NCBI GenBank assembly: GCA_964352675.1
Contig: CAYGSN010000009.1
Coordinates: 1 to 64,000, forward strand
Length of the DNA: 64,000 bases
Direction of reading: 5' to 3'
Source of the DNA: CAYGSN01 sp964352675
GTDB lineage: Bacteria > Pseudomonadota > Alphaproteobacteria > Micavibrionales > Micavibrionaceae
The position numbers were made by a program, and so were the translations under genes. Position 1 is the first letter of the stretch; every line of letters begins with the position of its first letter. Under the pieces are notes generated by a model. It was not told where the DNA came from and did no database searches. It worked only from the letters and a program-made list of their open reading frames with translations. Positions 44,719-53,326 of this stretch are shown here, piece by piece.

Positions 44719-44829
44719 AATCCATCCTATTCTTAGGTCTTTATTTACCCCGCACGCGGGATAATGAACAAATAGGGCAGACTATTCGGGTCTGCTCATC
44801 TGGCACACTTCGTGCATTACTGTGTATCC

Positions 44830-45690
44830 ATGAAATATTTGCTGAAAATTCTGTTTGTGTTCCTGATTTTTTGTCCACCTGGGGCCTATGCGCTAGGGCC
44901 GGATACCATGCCCAATATCATTGAACCATCACAAATCGAGCCATGCTCCGGCCCGGCCTCTTCCCTGCAACTTTCCGAAGGCGATCAAAAGCGTCTCGAT
45001 CTTGCGCAAAAGCTACGCCTGCATCTGAAAATGAAGGGGCAGGACCCCGCAATCGTCAATGCGATTTATTCCGTCAGCATCCAGACCGGAGTAGATTTCG
45101 AGCTGCTGGTGCTCAAGGCCATCATGGAAAGCGATCTGGGCCGCGTGGTTGAAACCTCCAAAAGCTCCGCTCTCGGTGCGTTCCAGTTTATCGAGCCGAC
45201 ATGGCTCACACTCATCAAGCGCTACGGCGAGCAGATCGGTCAGGGCCATTACGCCCAAGCCGTTACCTTCAAAGGCAAAAAACCCGTTGTGAAAAACGAA
45301 ATGATGCGCTCGGAAATTTTAGCGCTACGCTACGACCCGCATGTTTCCGCCCTGATCAAGGCGCATCAAATTCGGGAGGAAACCGATGTGATTCGCTCTA
45401 TGAAACGCGACACCGTCACGCTGGCCGACCACTATATCGCGCATATGCTCGGCCTCGCTCTGGCGCGGGATTTTTACGATCTCAAAAACAAGAATTCCAT
45501 TTTCGCGGTGGCCTCTATCTCCAACCCGCAAATGCGTGAAGCCGCCCGTCTGAACCGGCCGTTTTTCTTTGACGGCAAAACGGCCCTGACCGCCGCGCAA
45601 TCGTATCAGCGCTTCGAACGCCGCGTCGCACGCGAATTCCGAACCATCCAGTCCATCTCACAAATAAAAAGAATTTCGGTCTGCAGTTAA
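44830..45690 (+). CDS. Secreted lytic transglycosylase-like protein
   Basis: A predicted periplasmic muramidase-fold enzyme that cleaves peptidoglycan. It starts with a signal peptide (MKYLLKILFVFLIFCPPGAYA). The SLT core shows the catalytic Glu in IMESDLG and the SALGAFQFIEPTWL block that follows it in this family. Length is 286 aa from the ATG at 44830, which I prefer over an upstream in-frame ATG because it starts the signal peptide. It is the third plus-strand gene between sucC and mdh. Its stop overlaps the mdh stop by 4 nt. Confidence 0.85.
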   Translation: MKYLLKILFVFLIFCPPGAYALGPDTMPNIIEPSQIEPCSGPASSLQLSEGDQKRLDLAQKLRLHLKMKGQDPAIVNAIYSVSIQTGVDFELLVLKAIMESDLGRVVETSKSSALGAFQFIEPTWLTLIKRYGEQIGQGHYAQAVTFKGKKPVVKNEMMRSEILALRYDPHVSALIKAHQIREETDVIRSMKRDTVTLADHYIAHMLGLALARDFYDLKNKNSIFAVASISNPQMREAARLNRPFFFDGKTALTAAQSYQRFERRVAREFRTIQSISQIKRISVCS

Positions 45691-46682
45691 GCCGCTTTAT
45701 CCTGCGCAAACAGAGACTCCACCGCTGCGCGCTCCTCACGCAGCTCCTTGTCAGTCGCATCCATGCGCGTCCGGGAGAAATCATTGATCTGCAACCCTTG
45801 CACAATCTGGTACTTCCCGCCGCTGCATATGCACGGATAGCCGTAAATCACACCCGGCTTAATCCCGTATGAGCCGTCCGACGGCACCGCCATGGATACC
45901 CAGTCCCCTGGCGCAGTGCCCAGCGCCCAGCTGTGCATATGATCGATCGCCGCACTGGCTGCGCTGGCTGCGGAAGATGCTCCGCGCGCCTTGATAATCG
46001 CTGCGCCGCGCTGCTGCACATCGGGGATGAGCGTGCCTTCATACCAACTCTGGTCAATCTTATCCATCGCCGGTTCGCCGCCGATTTCCGCATGGTGCAA
46101 ATCGGGATATTGCGTCGAGCTGTGATTGCCCCAGATAATCATTTTCTTGATATCGGTCGAATGCACATCAACCTTTTCCGCCAGCTGTGAAATTGCGCGG
46201 TTGTGATCAAGACGCACCATCGCAGTGAAACATTTAGGATCGAGATCCGGCGCATTTTGCTGTGCAATCAGCGCATTTGTATTGGCGGGATTGCCCACGA
46301 CCAGAACCTTCACATCACGGCTGGCATGATCATTCAGCGCGCGGCCCTGCGGCCCGAAAATCCCGCCATTGGCGCTCAGAAGATCTTTGCGCTCCATGCC
46401 GTCTTTGCGAGGCATCGCACCAACCAGAAGCGCGTAATCCACATCCTTGAACGCCACATTCGGATCGTCCGTCGTCACCACATCGATCAACAGCGGAAAC
46501 GCACAATCATTCAACTCCATCACCACACCACCCAATGCGCCCAGTGCGGGCGTAACCTCCAGCAGGTGCAGGATCACCGGCTGGTCGTCTCCCAGCATCG
46601 CCCCGCTTGCAATGCGGAACAACAACGCATATCCAATTTGACCGGCGGCTCCGGTGACGGCGACTCTGACAGGTGGTTTCAT
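45687..46682 (-). CDS. mdh: Malate dehydrogenase, cytosolic-type family
   Basis: Oxidises malate to oxaloacetate with NAD in the TCA cycle. The NAD-binding GAAGQIGYALLFRIASG and the catalytic block VRLDHNRA with WGNHSSTQYPDL are typical of the dimeric group shared with actinobacteria, Thermus and the eukaryotic cytosol (331 aa). Most alphaproteobacteria have a lactate-dehydrogenase-like MDH beside sucC instead, starting with an alarm-free GAGQIG motif and about 320 aa. So this gene looks like a replacement by another MDH type. It has 140 nt upstream, with divergent promoters. Confidence 0.95.
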   Translation of the reverse strand: MKPPVRVAVTGAAGQIGYALLFRIASGAMLGDDQPVILHLLEVTPALGALGGVVMELNDCAFPLLIDVVTTDDPNVAFKDVDYALLVGAMPRKDGMERKDLLSANGGIFGPQGRALNDHASRDVKVLVVGNPANTNALIAQQNAPDLDPKCFTAMVRLDHNRAISQLAEKVDVHSTDIKKMIIWGNHSSTQYPDLHHAEIGGEPAMDKIDQSWYEGTLIPDVQQRGAAIIKARGASSAASAASAAIDHMHSWALGTAPGDWVSMAVPSDGSYGIKPGVIYGYPCICSGGKYQIVQGLQINDFSRTRMDATDKELREERAAVESLFAQDKAA

Positions 46683-46762
46683 GATGGGATCTCCTTATAT
46701 TAGCGATTTGATTCTGCCCTCAAGCATAAAGCACCGGGTCGTTTGAATAAACCGGAAACTTA

Positions 46763-46791
46763 TTGACATAAACTTAAAGTCAGGCTATAAG
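46763..46791 (+). promoter_or_regulatory. Near-consensus promoter of the 46823 gene
   Basis: TTGACA (46763-46768), a 17-nt spacer and TATAAG (46786-46791). The start would be near 46798, 25 nt before the ATG, with a TGGAG ribosome-binding site. Confidence 0.8.
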
Positions 46792-46822
46792 GTGCAAAAA
46801 TCACATAATACTGGAGTAAAAC

Positions 46823-47281
46823 ATGACCCAACTCGTCCCTCTTTCTTTAAAAGCCAACGATCAATACGGCATCAAGGCAACAGCTATTAAAGTAAACCCT
46901 CGCTTTATTACTGGCGCTAAAGTCTCGCCTGACGGAGATGTTATTATAGGTTTAACTAAAGAAGCCCAGAGGCTTTTTAGTAACAGTGGAGAAACACATG
47001 AGGGCATAGGTTCCACAGCAATTCTAAGCAAAGGGATTGGGGTATCTAATAATATAGATCAGCTTAAATTGTCTGATATTCCATTTACTGAAGTAAAACT
47101 GGTCACAGACGAAGAAAGCGAACGCCGATATCTTGTTAATGCTTGGCATGTGACAGGAACAATGCCGGGGGCTCAGGAAGGTACGACTGTTATTGGACTT
47201 ACCGATGAAGCAACAGACTTTTTCTCAGGGCATAATTTCAGGGAAGGTTTAGTTGCAAAATCAGAAGGTCTGAACCTCTAA
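46823..47281 (+). CDS. Hypothetical protein, 152 aa, AT-rich gene
   Basis: Not recognised. Two similar-looking halves each end in a V-I-I-G-L-T-D/K-E-A pattern (DVIIGLTKEAQRLFS near 50 and TVIGLTDEATDFFSGH near 127), which suggests an internal duplication. There is no signal peptide or membrane segment. It has a near-consensus promoter and a good ribosome-binding site, so it is likely well expressed. More AT-rich than the neighbouring mdh and DUF2336 genes. The stop overlaps the DUF2336 stop by 4 nt. Confidence 0.7.
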   Translation: MTQLVPLSLKANDQYGIKATAIKVNPRFITGAKVSPDGDVIIGLTKEAQRLFSNSGETHEGIGSTAILSKGIGVSNNIDQLKLSDIPFTEVKLVTDEESERRYLVNAWHVTGTMPGAQEGTTVIGLTDEATDFFSGHNFREGLVAKSEGLNL

Positions 47282-48537
47282 GCCGCCTTCAGCCCCAGAA
47301 AATCCAGCTGCCATTCCAACTCATCCTTCGTGAGCGGATAATCGGTACCGTTTTTCGGATAAATCAGCTCCTTCGGCGCGACATGCGCGATCTCTTTTTG
47401 CAGATGCAGCGCGAGGCGCATCGACAGGCCCGCCTTCCAGGCCACCGCCACGACGGGTTTCGGCGCTTTCATCTTGAATACTTTATCCACTTCACCGCGC
47501 GGCGCTTTGGCCAGATGCGCCACGGCGGCGATCACAAAATCACGCTCCCGCATGCCAATCGCATCGGAAATCGTATCCTCATTCAAATTGCCTTCGCCTA
47601 TCAGGCGCTTCAGGCGCTCATCAACCGTTTCCTGCGCTTCGCCCTCATCACTCGCGAAATCCATACGACGACGGAAAATAGCGGCGACCTCTTCGGTCAT
47701 TTGCTGGTCAAAATCCTCACGCTTCATCAATAAATCACGCACGGAGGCATCAACAAATTCCGCCAGCTCCTTCGCAATTGAAACAGGCAGGGATTTGCGC
47801 ATCGCCATTGGCTTTTGCCATTCGGGGAAATTGCGCGCCTTCTCCACAATCGTGTGCAACAGGCCCACCGTAATCTTCGCCCCGTCATTATTAATCAACA
47901 CCGCCCCGCCCGGACGATCTTCAATCTCGATAACGGCTTCAGACACATCTTCACTCACTTCGTCACGTCCGGCAATCGCCGCGACGACCCAGCTCGCCGG
48001 GTGGCTCTTGAGAATATCCAGCAAATCCTGATCCGACAAGGCGGCGCAAAAGCGCAAAATCGGCTCGGAAACTTCCCGCTCCACATCGCGGGCCAGCTGC
48101 CCGGCGACTTTCGGCGGGGTATGCGCATGTTCCTTCAGCGTACTGGACAGCGCCGTTCTAATCTTCAAAACCTCATCCAGAGCAAGCGTGCCCAGAGCCT
48201 GCACAACAAATGCGTATAATTGACTTTGCTTGTCCTGCGATACATCGGGCAACAGCTCCACCAGCCGCTTGGCCAGCTCCAGACGCACATCCACATCCGG
48301 GTCCTGCGCCAAAATTGGCGTTACCTGAACGGGGGTGGATTTGTTCTTGGTTGCCGCCTTACGCACTTTCGGGTCCGGGTCCTGCTCGGCCAGAAAATAC
48401 AGAATTTCCTTATTGGTCTTGGAATCCTTGGCCAGCGACAGCCTGCTCTTGGAACTGGCCGATTTCAACTCTGCCTTCTGCGCGGAATAATCTTTCGGAG
48501 TCTTCTTACCCAGAAGTTTTTGAAAAAACGTCGCCAT
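47278..48537 (-). CDS. DUF2336 / HEAT-like repeat protein
   Basis: A 419-aa helical protein typical of alphaproteobacteria. The first 110 residues contain HEAT-like repeats (LAEQDPDPKVRKAATKN and LAQDPDVDVRLELAKRL), and the rest matches the DUF2336 pattern as I recall it. It is soluble and starts MATFFQKLLGKKTPKD. The function is unknown. Some relatives act in motility or surface signalling, and nothing here confirms that. Located between mdh and zapE. Confidence 0.75.
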   Translation of the reverse strand: MATFFQKLLGKKTPKDYSAQKAELKSASSKSRLSLAKDSKTNKEILYFLAEQDPDPKVRKAATKNKSTPVQVTPILAQDPDVDVRLELAKRLVELLPDVSQDKQSQLYAFVVQALGTLALDEVLKIRTALSSTLKEHAHTPPKVAGQLARDVEREVSEPILRFCAALSDQDLLDILKSHPASWVVAAIAGRDEVSEDVSEAVIEIEDRPGGAVLINNDGAKITVGLLHTIVEKARNFPEWQKPMAMRKSLPVSIAKELAEFVDASVRDLLMKREDFDQQMTEEVAAIFRRRMDFASDEGEAQETVDERLKRLIGEGNLNEDTISDAIGMRERDFVIAAVAHLAKAPRGEVDKVFKMKAPKPVVAVAWKAGLSMRLALHLQKEIAHVAPKELIYPKNGTDYPLTKDELEWQLDFLGLKAA

Positions 48538-48634
48538 GCATACAAGGATAACGCAATAAGGTTAAAAAAGAGAAGAGAGAAAAAACTTGCATATTGAACA
48601 CATTTTTTATATTTTACAGAAAAAGAGGCAGGCA

Positions 48635-49174
48635 ATGGCAGATGATTCACCAGAACAGGACTTTTCCGCCATCCCGAGAATGGATGAGGAGCGCTTTGAA
48701 CAAATGCGCCGGGCATCTGCTGGCTTCAAGGGATACTCCAAACCTCGCAAAAGACCACGAATAAAAGATCACTGGATTGAGGCGATTGCGACAATTTCTA
48801 TGTTTCCTCTAGCTATTTGGGGCATGTATGCGCTATACGCCCCTCAAACACAAACAGCCATAAAAACCCAGGACACCCACTTGTATGGCGATGATATCCT
48901 GCGGGCCGTGCGGGCGTTCTGCATTGAAAACGATATGCTTGCCGAAAACATTCCTTCAAATACGGATATAAAATGGTTGCGCGGCATGGCTTTCTTTACC
49001 GGTGAAAAAGACGAATACGGATCTATGATTTTCCAGGTCGAAACATTGCAGGCCCGCAAGCATGCCGACCAGCAAATAACCTCCTTTATTTCGATACCCC
49101 CGCAGGATATTAACGCAGGAATTTTGATAGATTTTCATCCATCTGGTGAACCGCCGGCAACCGGTCTGAATTAA
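48635..49174 (+). CDS. Hypothetical single-span membrane protein, about 179 aa
   Basis: Not recognised. I start at the ATG 48635-48637 (MADDSPEQDFSAIPRM), which has a GAGGCAGG site upstream. A longer frame to 48587 lacks one. About 50 charged residues precede one membrane helix (WIEAIATISMFPLAIWGMYA), followed by a roughly 100-residue domain that would face the periplasm. It is convergent with zapE, with 9 nt between stops. Confidence 0.65.
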   Translation: MADDSPEQDFSAIPRMDEERFEQMRRASAGFKGYSKPRKRPRIKDHWIEAIATISMFPLAIWGMYALYAPQTQTAIKTQDTHLYGDDILRAVRAFCIENDMLAENIPSNTDIKWLRGMAFFTGEKDEYGSMIFQVETLQARKHADQQITSFISIPPQDINAGILIDFHPSGEPPATGLN

Positions 49175-49183
49175 TCCAAAACG

Positions 49184-50320
49184 TCAACTCTGCCGCAGGT
49201 ATTCCTCACTCTGCATCTCCATCAACCTTGAAACCGTGCGTTCAAATTCAAATGCGTGGTCGTGACCCTGATACAGCTTGTCCGCCGCTGCATCGGCGGT
49301 GACAATCAGCTTTGTTCCGCTTTCATACAACGCATCGATCAACGTCATCAGGCGCTTGGCTTCGTTGCGGCGGTCATAGCCCAGCTTGGGTATCCCCTCC
49401 AGAAATATAGTGTGATATTCGCGTGCGATCGCCAGATAATCTTCTGCACCGTGGGGCCGTTCGCACAGCTGCGCAAAAGTAAAACGCGAAACGCCCTTGG
49501 CCGTTTTTAAAACCTTAATACTGCGCCCTTTCACCGTAATCTCCCCGCCTTCACTCGGTGCGCCATCCGTCAATCTTGCAAACATTTCATCCGCCCATCG
49601 CACAGCACCCTCTCCCAGCGGAAAATGATACAACCCCTCCTCAGCCAGAAACTGCGTGCGGTAATCGGTCGGACTGTCCAGATGCACAATCTCCATCCGG
49701 CTTTTCAGCAACTCTATAAACGGCACGAACCTGTCGCGCTGGAGGCCCCCTTCATACAGCCGGTCAGGCTCCCAATTGCTGGTTGCAACCACAACGACGC
49801 CACGATCAAACAGAGCGGTGAAGAGCCGCCCCAAGATCATCGCATCGGCCACATCGGTCACATGGAATTCATCGAAACACAGCACCCGCGATTTCTGGGC
49901 AATCAGGCTCGCCAGCGACGGCAGCGCGCCGTCGATGCCCTCGCTGAAATCGTCATCCTCACGTCTTGAATGGAAATAATCATGCACATCAATCATGAAT
50001 GCATGGAAATGTACCCGGCGCTTTAGAAATTCTTCGGGCAGGCATTCGAAAAATAAATCCATCAGCATGGATTTTCCGCGCCCTACGCCGCCATACATAT
50101 ATATGCCCTTGGGAACGCCCTGTTTTTCCCAGAACCGCCAGCGGGTTTTCTTACGTCCGCCGGCCTTCGCATCTTCCCCCCCGGAACCTCCCGCGATTTC
50201 CCCCGTAAGTTCATTATATAAAAAATCAAGATGTTGAACGGCTTTTTCCTGCTCCGTATCCGGACGCAGGGTGTTCGAGGATAAGCGCTGCTTGTAAAGC
50301 TCAAGCGGGGTTTGGGACAT
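49184..50320 (-). CDS. zapE: Cell division ATPase ZapE (AFG1 family)
   Basis: An AAA-type ATPase of the AFG1/ZapE family, which modulates FtsZ ring stability and mitochondrial-type protein turnover. The P-loop GGVGRGKSMLMDLFF is near residues 77-91. LCFDEFHV (Walker B) and the VVVATSNWEPDRLY sensor block follow. The length of 378 aa is normal. Its start overlaps the end of tatC by 20 nt. A ribosome-binding site is not clear. In alphaproteobacteria zapE often precedes mdh. Here two unknown genes and a DUF2336 gene intervene. Confidence 0.93.
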   Translation of the reverse strand: MSQTPLELYKQRLSSNTLRPDTEQEKAVQHLDFLYNELTGEIAGGSGGEDAKAGGRKKTRWRFWEKQGVPKGIYMYGGVGRGKSMLMDLFFECLPEEFLKRRVHFHAFMIDVHDYFHSRREDDDFSEGIDGALPSLASLIAQKSRVLCFDEFHVTDVADAMILGRLFTALFDRGVVVVATSNWEPDRLYEGGLQRDRFVPFIELLKSRMEIVHLDSPTDYRTQFLAEEGLYHFPLGEGAVRWADEMFARLTDGAPSEGGEITVKGRSIKVLKTAKGVSRFTFAQLCERPHGAEDYLAIAREYHTIFLEGIPKLGYDRRNEAKRLMTLIDALYESGTKLIVTADAAADKLYQGHDHAFEFERTVSRLMEMQSEEYLRQS

Positions 50321-51068
50321 TTTTATTGGACAGGCGAATAAGAAGAATCGAGAGTTCGTACAGACCCATTATAGGCACAGCCAGCAGGATTTGGCTAATC
50401 ACATCCGGCGGTGTGAGAAAGGCCGCGACAACAAAGGTCAGAATGATCGCATATTTACGCTGCCGTACCAACCAGTCCGCTGTGATCAACCCCGCCTTGC
50501 CCATGAGGGTGAGCAGCACGGGAAGCTGAAAACACAGGCCAAAGGCAAAAATCAGCGTCATGATCAGATCCAGATACTCGCTCACTCGCGCTTCTAATTG
50601 AATCGGCAGCGCCGTTTCCGCCCCCGTGCTCTGAAAGCTCAGGAAGAACGGCCAAGCCATCGGGATCACAAGAAAATAAACACAGGCCGCACCCAGAAAA
50701 AATAAAATCGGCGTCGCAATCAAAAACGGTAAGAAAGCGCGCTTTTCATTTTTATACAGCCCCGGCGCGATAAACCCCCAAATCTGCAGCAGCAGAACCG
50801 GAAACGTCACAAAAACCCCGGCGAAAAACGCCACCTTCACATAGGTAAAGAACGCTTCCGTGAGGCCGGTGTAAATCAAACGCTGGGAATCCCCGGCCAC
50901 CATCGCATTGGCCAGCGGGCGCACCAGAACACCGTAAATCTCTTCGACGAACATAAAACAGACCGCCGTGCCGATCGCCATCGCCGCCAGCGCCCACAAC
51001 AAGCGCGTACGCAGCTCGACAAGATGTACGGAAAATGGCTGGGATTGCGCGGAACCGGCTTCATGCAT
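50301..51068 (-). CDS. tatC: Twin-arginine translocase subunit TatC
   Basis: The six-span core of the Tat pathway, which recognises twin-arginine signals and exports folded proteins. The N-terminal HLVELRTRLLWALAAMAIG is the family hallmark. I start at the ATG 51066-51068 (MHEAGSAQSQ), because GGAGG lies 9 nt upstream. The ATG overlaps the end of tatB. The length of 255 aa is normal. Confidence 0.96.
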   Translation of the reverse strand: MHEAGSAQSQPFSVHLVELRTRLLWALAAMAIGTAVCFMFVEEIYGVLVRPLANAMVAGDSQRLIYTGLTEAFFTYVKVAFFAGVFVTFPVLLLQIWGFIAPGLYKNEKRAFLPFLIATPILFFLGAACVYFLVIPMAWPFFLSFQSTGAETALPIQLEARVSEYLDLIMTLIFAFGLCFQLPVLLTLMGKAGLITADWLVRQRKYAIILTFVVAAFLTPPDVISQILLAVPIMGLYELSILLIRLSNKNVPNPA

Positions 51069-51351
51069 TGGCCGCATCCTCCGTCTCTTCGCTCTCACCT
51101 TCAATCACATCCTCGTCAGCAAGCGCCTCATCAAAATTCTTCTCTTCGAAATTGACTTGGCGACGAATATCGTCCAGATCCGCCTCTTTTAAAAACTCTT
51201 CAAATTGTTGGGTAAAGGCGTAGCGGATATAAGAAATGCGGCGCATCACACGGCCCAGCCCCACCATCAGCGCAGGGAGCTCCTTCGGCCCGATGACAAA
51301 CACCGCCACCGCCATAATCACCAGCAATTCTGTCCAGCCGAAATCAAGCAT
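51061..51351 (-). CDS. tatB: Twin-arginine translocase subunit TatB
   Basis: A single N-terminal helix (MLDFGWTELLVIMAVAVFVIG), the GPKELPALMVGLGRV hinge and an amphipathic helix, followed by an acidic tail. It helps TatC bind substrates. The length of 96 aa is short but within the family. Its ribosome-binding site GGGGAAAG lies next to a palindromic repeat that separates it from tatA. Confidence 0.93.
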   Translation of the reverse strand: MLDFGWTELLVIMAVAVFVIGPKELPALMVGLGRVMRRISYIRYAFTQQFEEFLKEADLDDIRRQVNFEEKNFDEALADEDVIEGESEETEDAANA

Positions 51352-51367
51352 GGTCTTTCCCCATCTT

Positions 51368-51449
51368 GTTATTGCGAGGAGCGTCAGCGGCGCGGCAATC
51401 CAGAAAACACCTTAAAAATATGGATTGCTTCGCATACGCTCGCAATGAC
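51368..51449. repeat. REP-like palindromic element between tatA and tatB
   Basis: An 82-nt inverted repeat: GTTATTGCGAG (51368-51378) pairs with CTCGCAATGAC (51439-51449) with one G-U, and GCAATCCA (51395-51402) pairs with TGGATTGC (51421-51428). The ends follow the ATTGCGAGGAGCG ... GCAATCCA pattern that I recall from dispersed palindromic repeats of many bacterial genomes. It fills almost the whole 101-nt gap and would be transcribed as a long hairpin in the tat mRNA. Confidence 0.85.
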
Positions 51450-51452
51450 GCT

Positions 51453-51644
51453 TTAGGCAGCCTCGTCATCTTTTTGTTTGGATTGGGAAACTTGCGTTTT
51501 ACTGTCATCCTCATCCTTTAGGCCCTTTTTAAAGCTCTTAATCCCCTTGGCGAGGTTTTCTGCAATGGCGGGCACGCGGCTTGCACCGAAAAACAGCACA
51601 ATCAGCAAAATGACAATCAGAATTTGAAACGGTCCGGGGGTCAT
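51453..51644 (-). CDS. tatA: Twin-arginine translocase subunit TatA
   Basis: The pore-forming Tat component. It has one N-terminal helix (PFQILIVILLIVLFFGASRV), the FGASRVPAIAENLAKGIKSF hinge with amphipathic helix, and a short charged tail. Its 63 aa are on the short side. It starts 4 nt after the scpB stop, so condensin and Tat genes share a transcript. Confidence 0.92.
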   Translation of the reverse strand: MTPGPFQILIVILLIVLFFGASRVPAIAENLAKGIKSFKKGLKDEDDSKTQVSQSKQKDDEAA

Positions 51645-51648
51645 GATT

Positions 51649-52269
51649 TTATCCTTCTATCTCTTCCAATTGCTCTTCTCTATCATCATTCTCCTGCTCT
51701 GCAAAGAGGTCATCACTCTCCGGTATCGTCTCAATGGCGGGGCGGCGATCCAGCAGGCCCGAGGCCTTCAGATCATCGAGCCCCGGTAAATCTGTCAAAG
51801 CCTCTAGCGAGAAATGATCAAGGAAAGACGATGTACTGACCCAGGTAAGCGGGCGGCCCGGCGTTTCACGCCTGCGCCCTGGCTTAATCCAGCCCATTTC
51901 CATCAGCGTATCCAGCGTGCCCTTATGCGTAGCTACGCCGCGAATATTCTCAATTTCTGCCCGTGTGACTGGCTGGTGATAGGCGATAATCGCCAGTGTT
52001 TCCATCGCCGCGCGGGAGAGCTTCTTGCTCACCTCTTTTTCCATTTGCAGAGATTCGGCCAAATCCACGGCTGTGCGGAAGGCCCATTTGCCCTCCATCT
52101 CATTCAGAGTTACGCCGCGCCCATTATAATGTTTCCGCAATTCCATCAGCGCCCCGCCGACATCCGCGCCTTCGGGCATACGTTCATGCAACTCCGATGT
52201 GCTCAGCGGCTCTGCGCTGGCGAAAAGCAACGCCTCGAGCAGGCGGATGGATTCATTATCAATACTCAT
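51649..52269 (-). CDS. scpB: Segregation and condensation protein ScpB
   Basis: A winged-helix partner of ScpA in the bacterial SMC condensin. IRLLEALLFASAEPLS at the start, and ALETLAIIAYHQPVTRAEIENIRG-like text, are characteristic (here AMETLAIIAYHQPVTRAEIE). Length is 206 aa. It overlaps scpA by 4 nt (ATGA). Confidence 0.94.
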   Translation of the reverse strand: MSIDNESIRLLEALLFASAEPLSTSELHERMPEGADVGGALMELRKHYNGRGVTLNEMEGKWAFRTAVDLAESLQMEKEVSKKLSRAAMETLAIIAYHQPVTRAEIENIRGVATHKGTLDTLMEMGWIKPGRRRETPGRPLTWVSTSSFLDHFSLEALTDLPGLDDLKASGLLDRRPAIETIPESDDLFAEQENDDREEQLEEIEG

Positions 52270-53096
52270 CCCTCTTCTCCCACTGCACTTTGCAGGGCGC
52301 GCATATATATGGGGCGGAACAGCCCATCCTGCTTTATTTCCATCTTGCCCTGCTTGGCAAGCTCTAAGCCCGCCGTTAAGGTGGAGGCCAGCGCCGAGCG
52401 GCCATAGAGCTTGTTCTTAATCCCCTCGGGCAGGAAGCTTTCCAGCGTTGTCCATACACTTTGCAGACCCTTGCGCGGCAATTGTCCCAACATGCGCGTA
52501 ACGCGGGACAGCGCATCTTCCGTGCTCATCAGATGATATTCCGGCAGGTCGTAATGGCTGTTATCCTGGCGCTTTTGGATATCACCATAGGCTTTGAGCA
52601 TGTCATACAGGCTGACATCCCAATGGGTATTCGTCTTGGTGCTCAGCCCCTCCGGACAGCCGCGTGCGAAGACATCCTGGCCCAGCTGCGGCAAAGCCTT
52701 AAGCGCTTCGGCTGATTTTTGCATGGCCTCCAGACGGCGGAGCTGGAATTGCAGAGCTTCGGCCATTTCGGCGGCGCTCGGCTCATCGCCCTTTTCTTCC
52801 TGCGGCAATAGCAGGCGGGATTTCAGATAGGCCAGCCAGGCCGCCATCACCAGATATTCCGCCGCCAGTTCCAGATTAAAGGCCTTCGCGCGCTCAACAA
52901 ATTCAAGATATTGACGTGCAAGCTGCAAGATAGAGACCTCACGCAAATCGACCTTCTGGTTGCGGGCAAGTTCGAGAAGCACACCGATCGGGCCCTCAAA
53001 CCCATCAATGTTCAACAGCAGCGTATCAGCCTCATGCGCTTTCGGCGCGGTTTGGCGCGGCGGATCTTCTTCGAATTGTACAGCAGCTTCTGTCAT
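52266..53096 (-). CDS. scpA: Segregation and condensation protein ScpA (kleisin)
   Basis: The kleisin that bridges SMC heads. INIDGFEGPIGVLLELARNQKVDL-like N-terminus (here LNIDGFEGPIGVLLELARNQ), the AAEYLVMAAWLAYLKSRLLL helix and a C-terminal winged helix are visible. Length is 276 aa. It starts 6 nt after the end of a 58-codon ORF on the same strand. Confidence 0.94.
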   Translation of the reverse strand: MTEAAVQFEEDPPRQTAPKAHEADTLLLNIDGFEGPIGVLLELARNQKVDLREVSILQLARQYLEFVERAKAFNLELAAEYLVMAAWLAYLKSRLLLPQEEKGDEPSAAEMAEALQFQLRRLEAMQKSAEALKALPQLGQDVFARGCPEGLSTKTNTHWDVSLYDMLKAYGDIQKRQDNSHYDLPEYHLMSTEDALSRVTRMLGQLPRKGLQSVWTTLESFLPEGIKNKLYGRSALASTLTAGLELAKQGKMEIKQDGLFRPIYMRALQSAVGEEG

Positions 53097-53102
53097 AAGA
53101 TT

Positions 53103-53279
53103 TTAGCGACGAAATTGTGCAAGGTCTTCCCCGTTTCGCGCAGCCTCCCTAATTTCATCACAAGTGGCGGCCTGGGCTTTTTGCAACTGTTCTCTTGCCT
53201 CCATCAGCCCTGCTACAAATTCCTCACGAGCTATATCAGATAATCCCGCAGGATTTTGCTTTTCTTCAGTCATATCCAT
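53103..53279 (-). CDS. Small hypothetical protein, 58 aa, before scpA
   Basis: A frame read from the ATG 53277-53279 (MDMTEEKQNPAGLSDIAREE), with GAAAGGC a few nt upstream. A second ATG at 53273 is also possible. It is helical and acidic at first and basic at the end (FRR), with one Cys. It fits exactly between nagZ and scpA on the same strand (47 nt and 6 nt gaps), so it is probably an operon member. Function unknown. Confidence 0.6.
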   Translation of the reverse strand: MDMTEEKQNPAGLSDIAREEFVAGLMEAREQLQKAQAATCDEIREAARNGEDLAQFRR

Positions 53280-53326
53280 TTGCCTTTCTCATGCGCAAAG
53301 GTCGTGCTACGCAAAATAATGTCACG

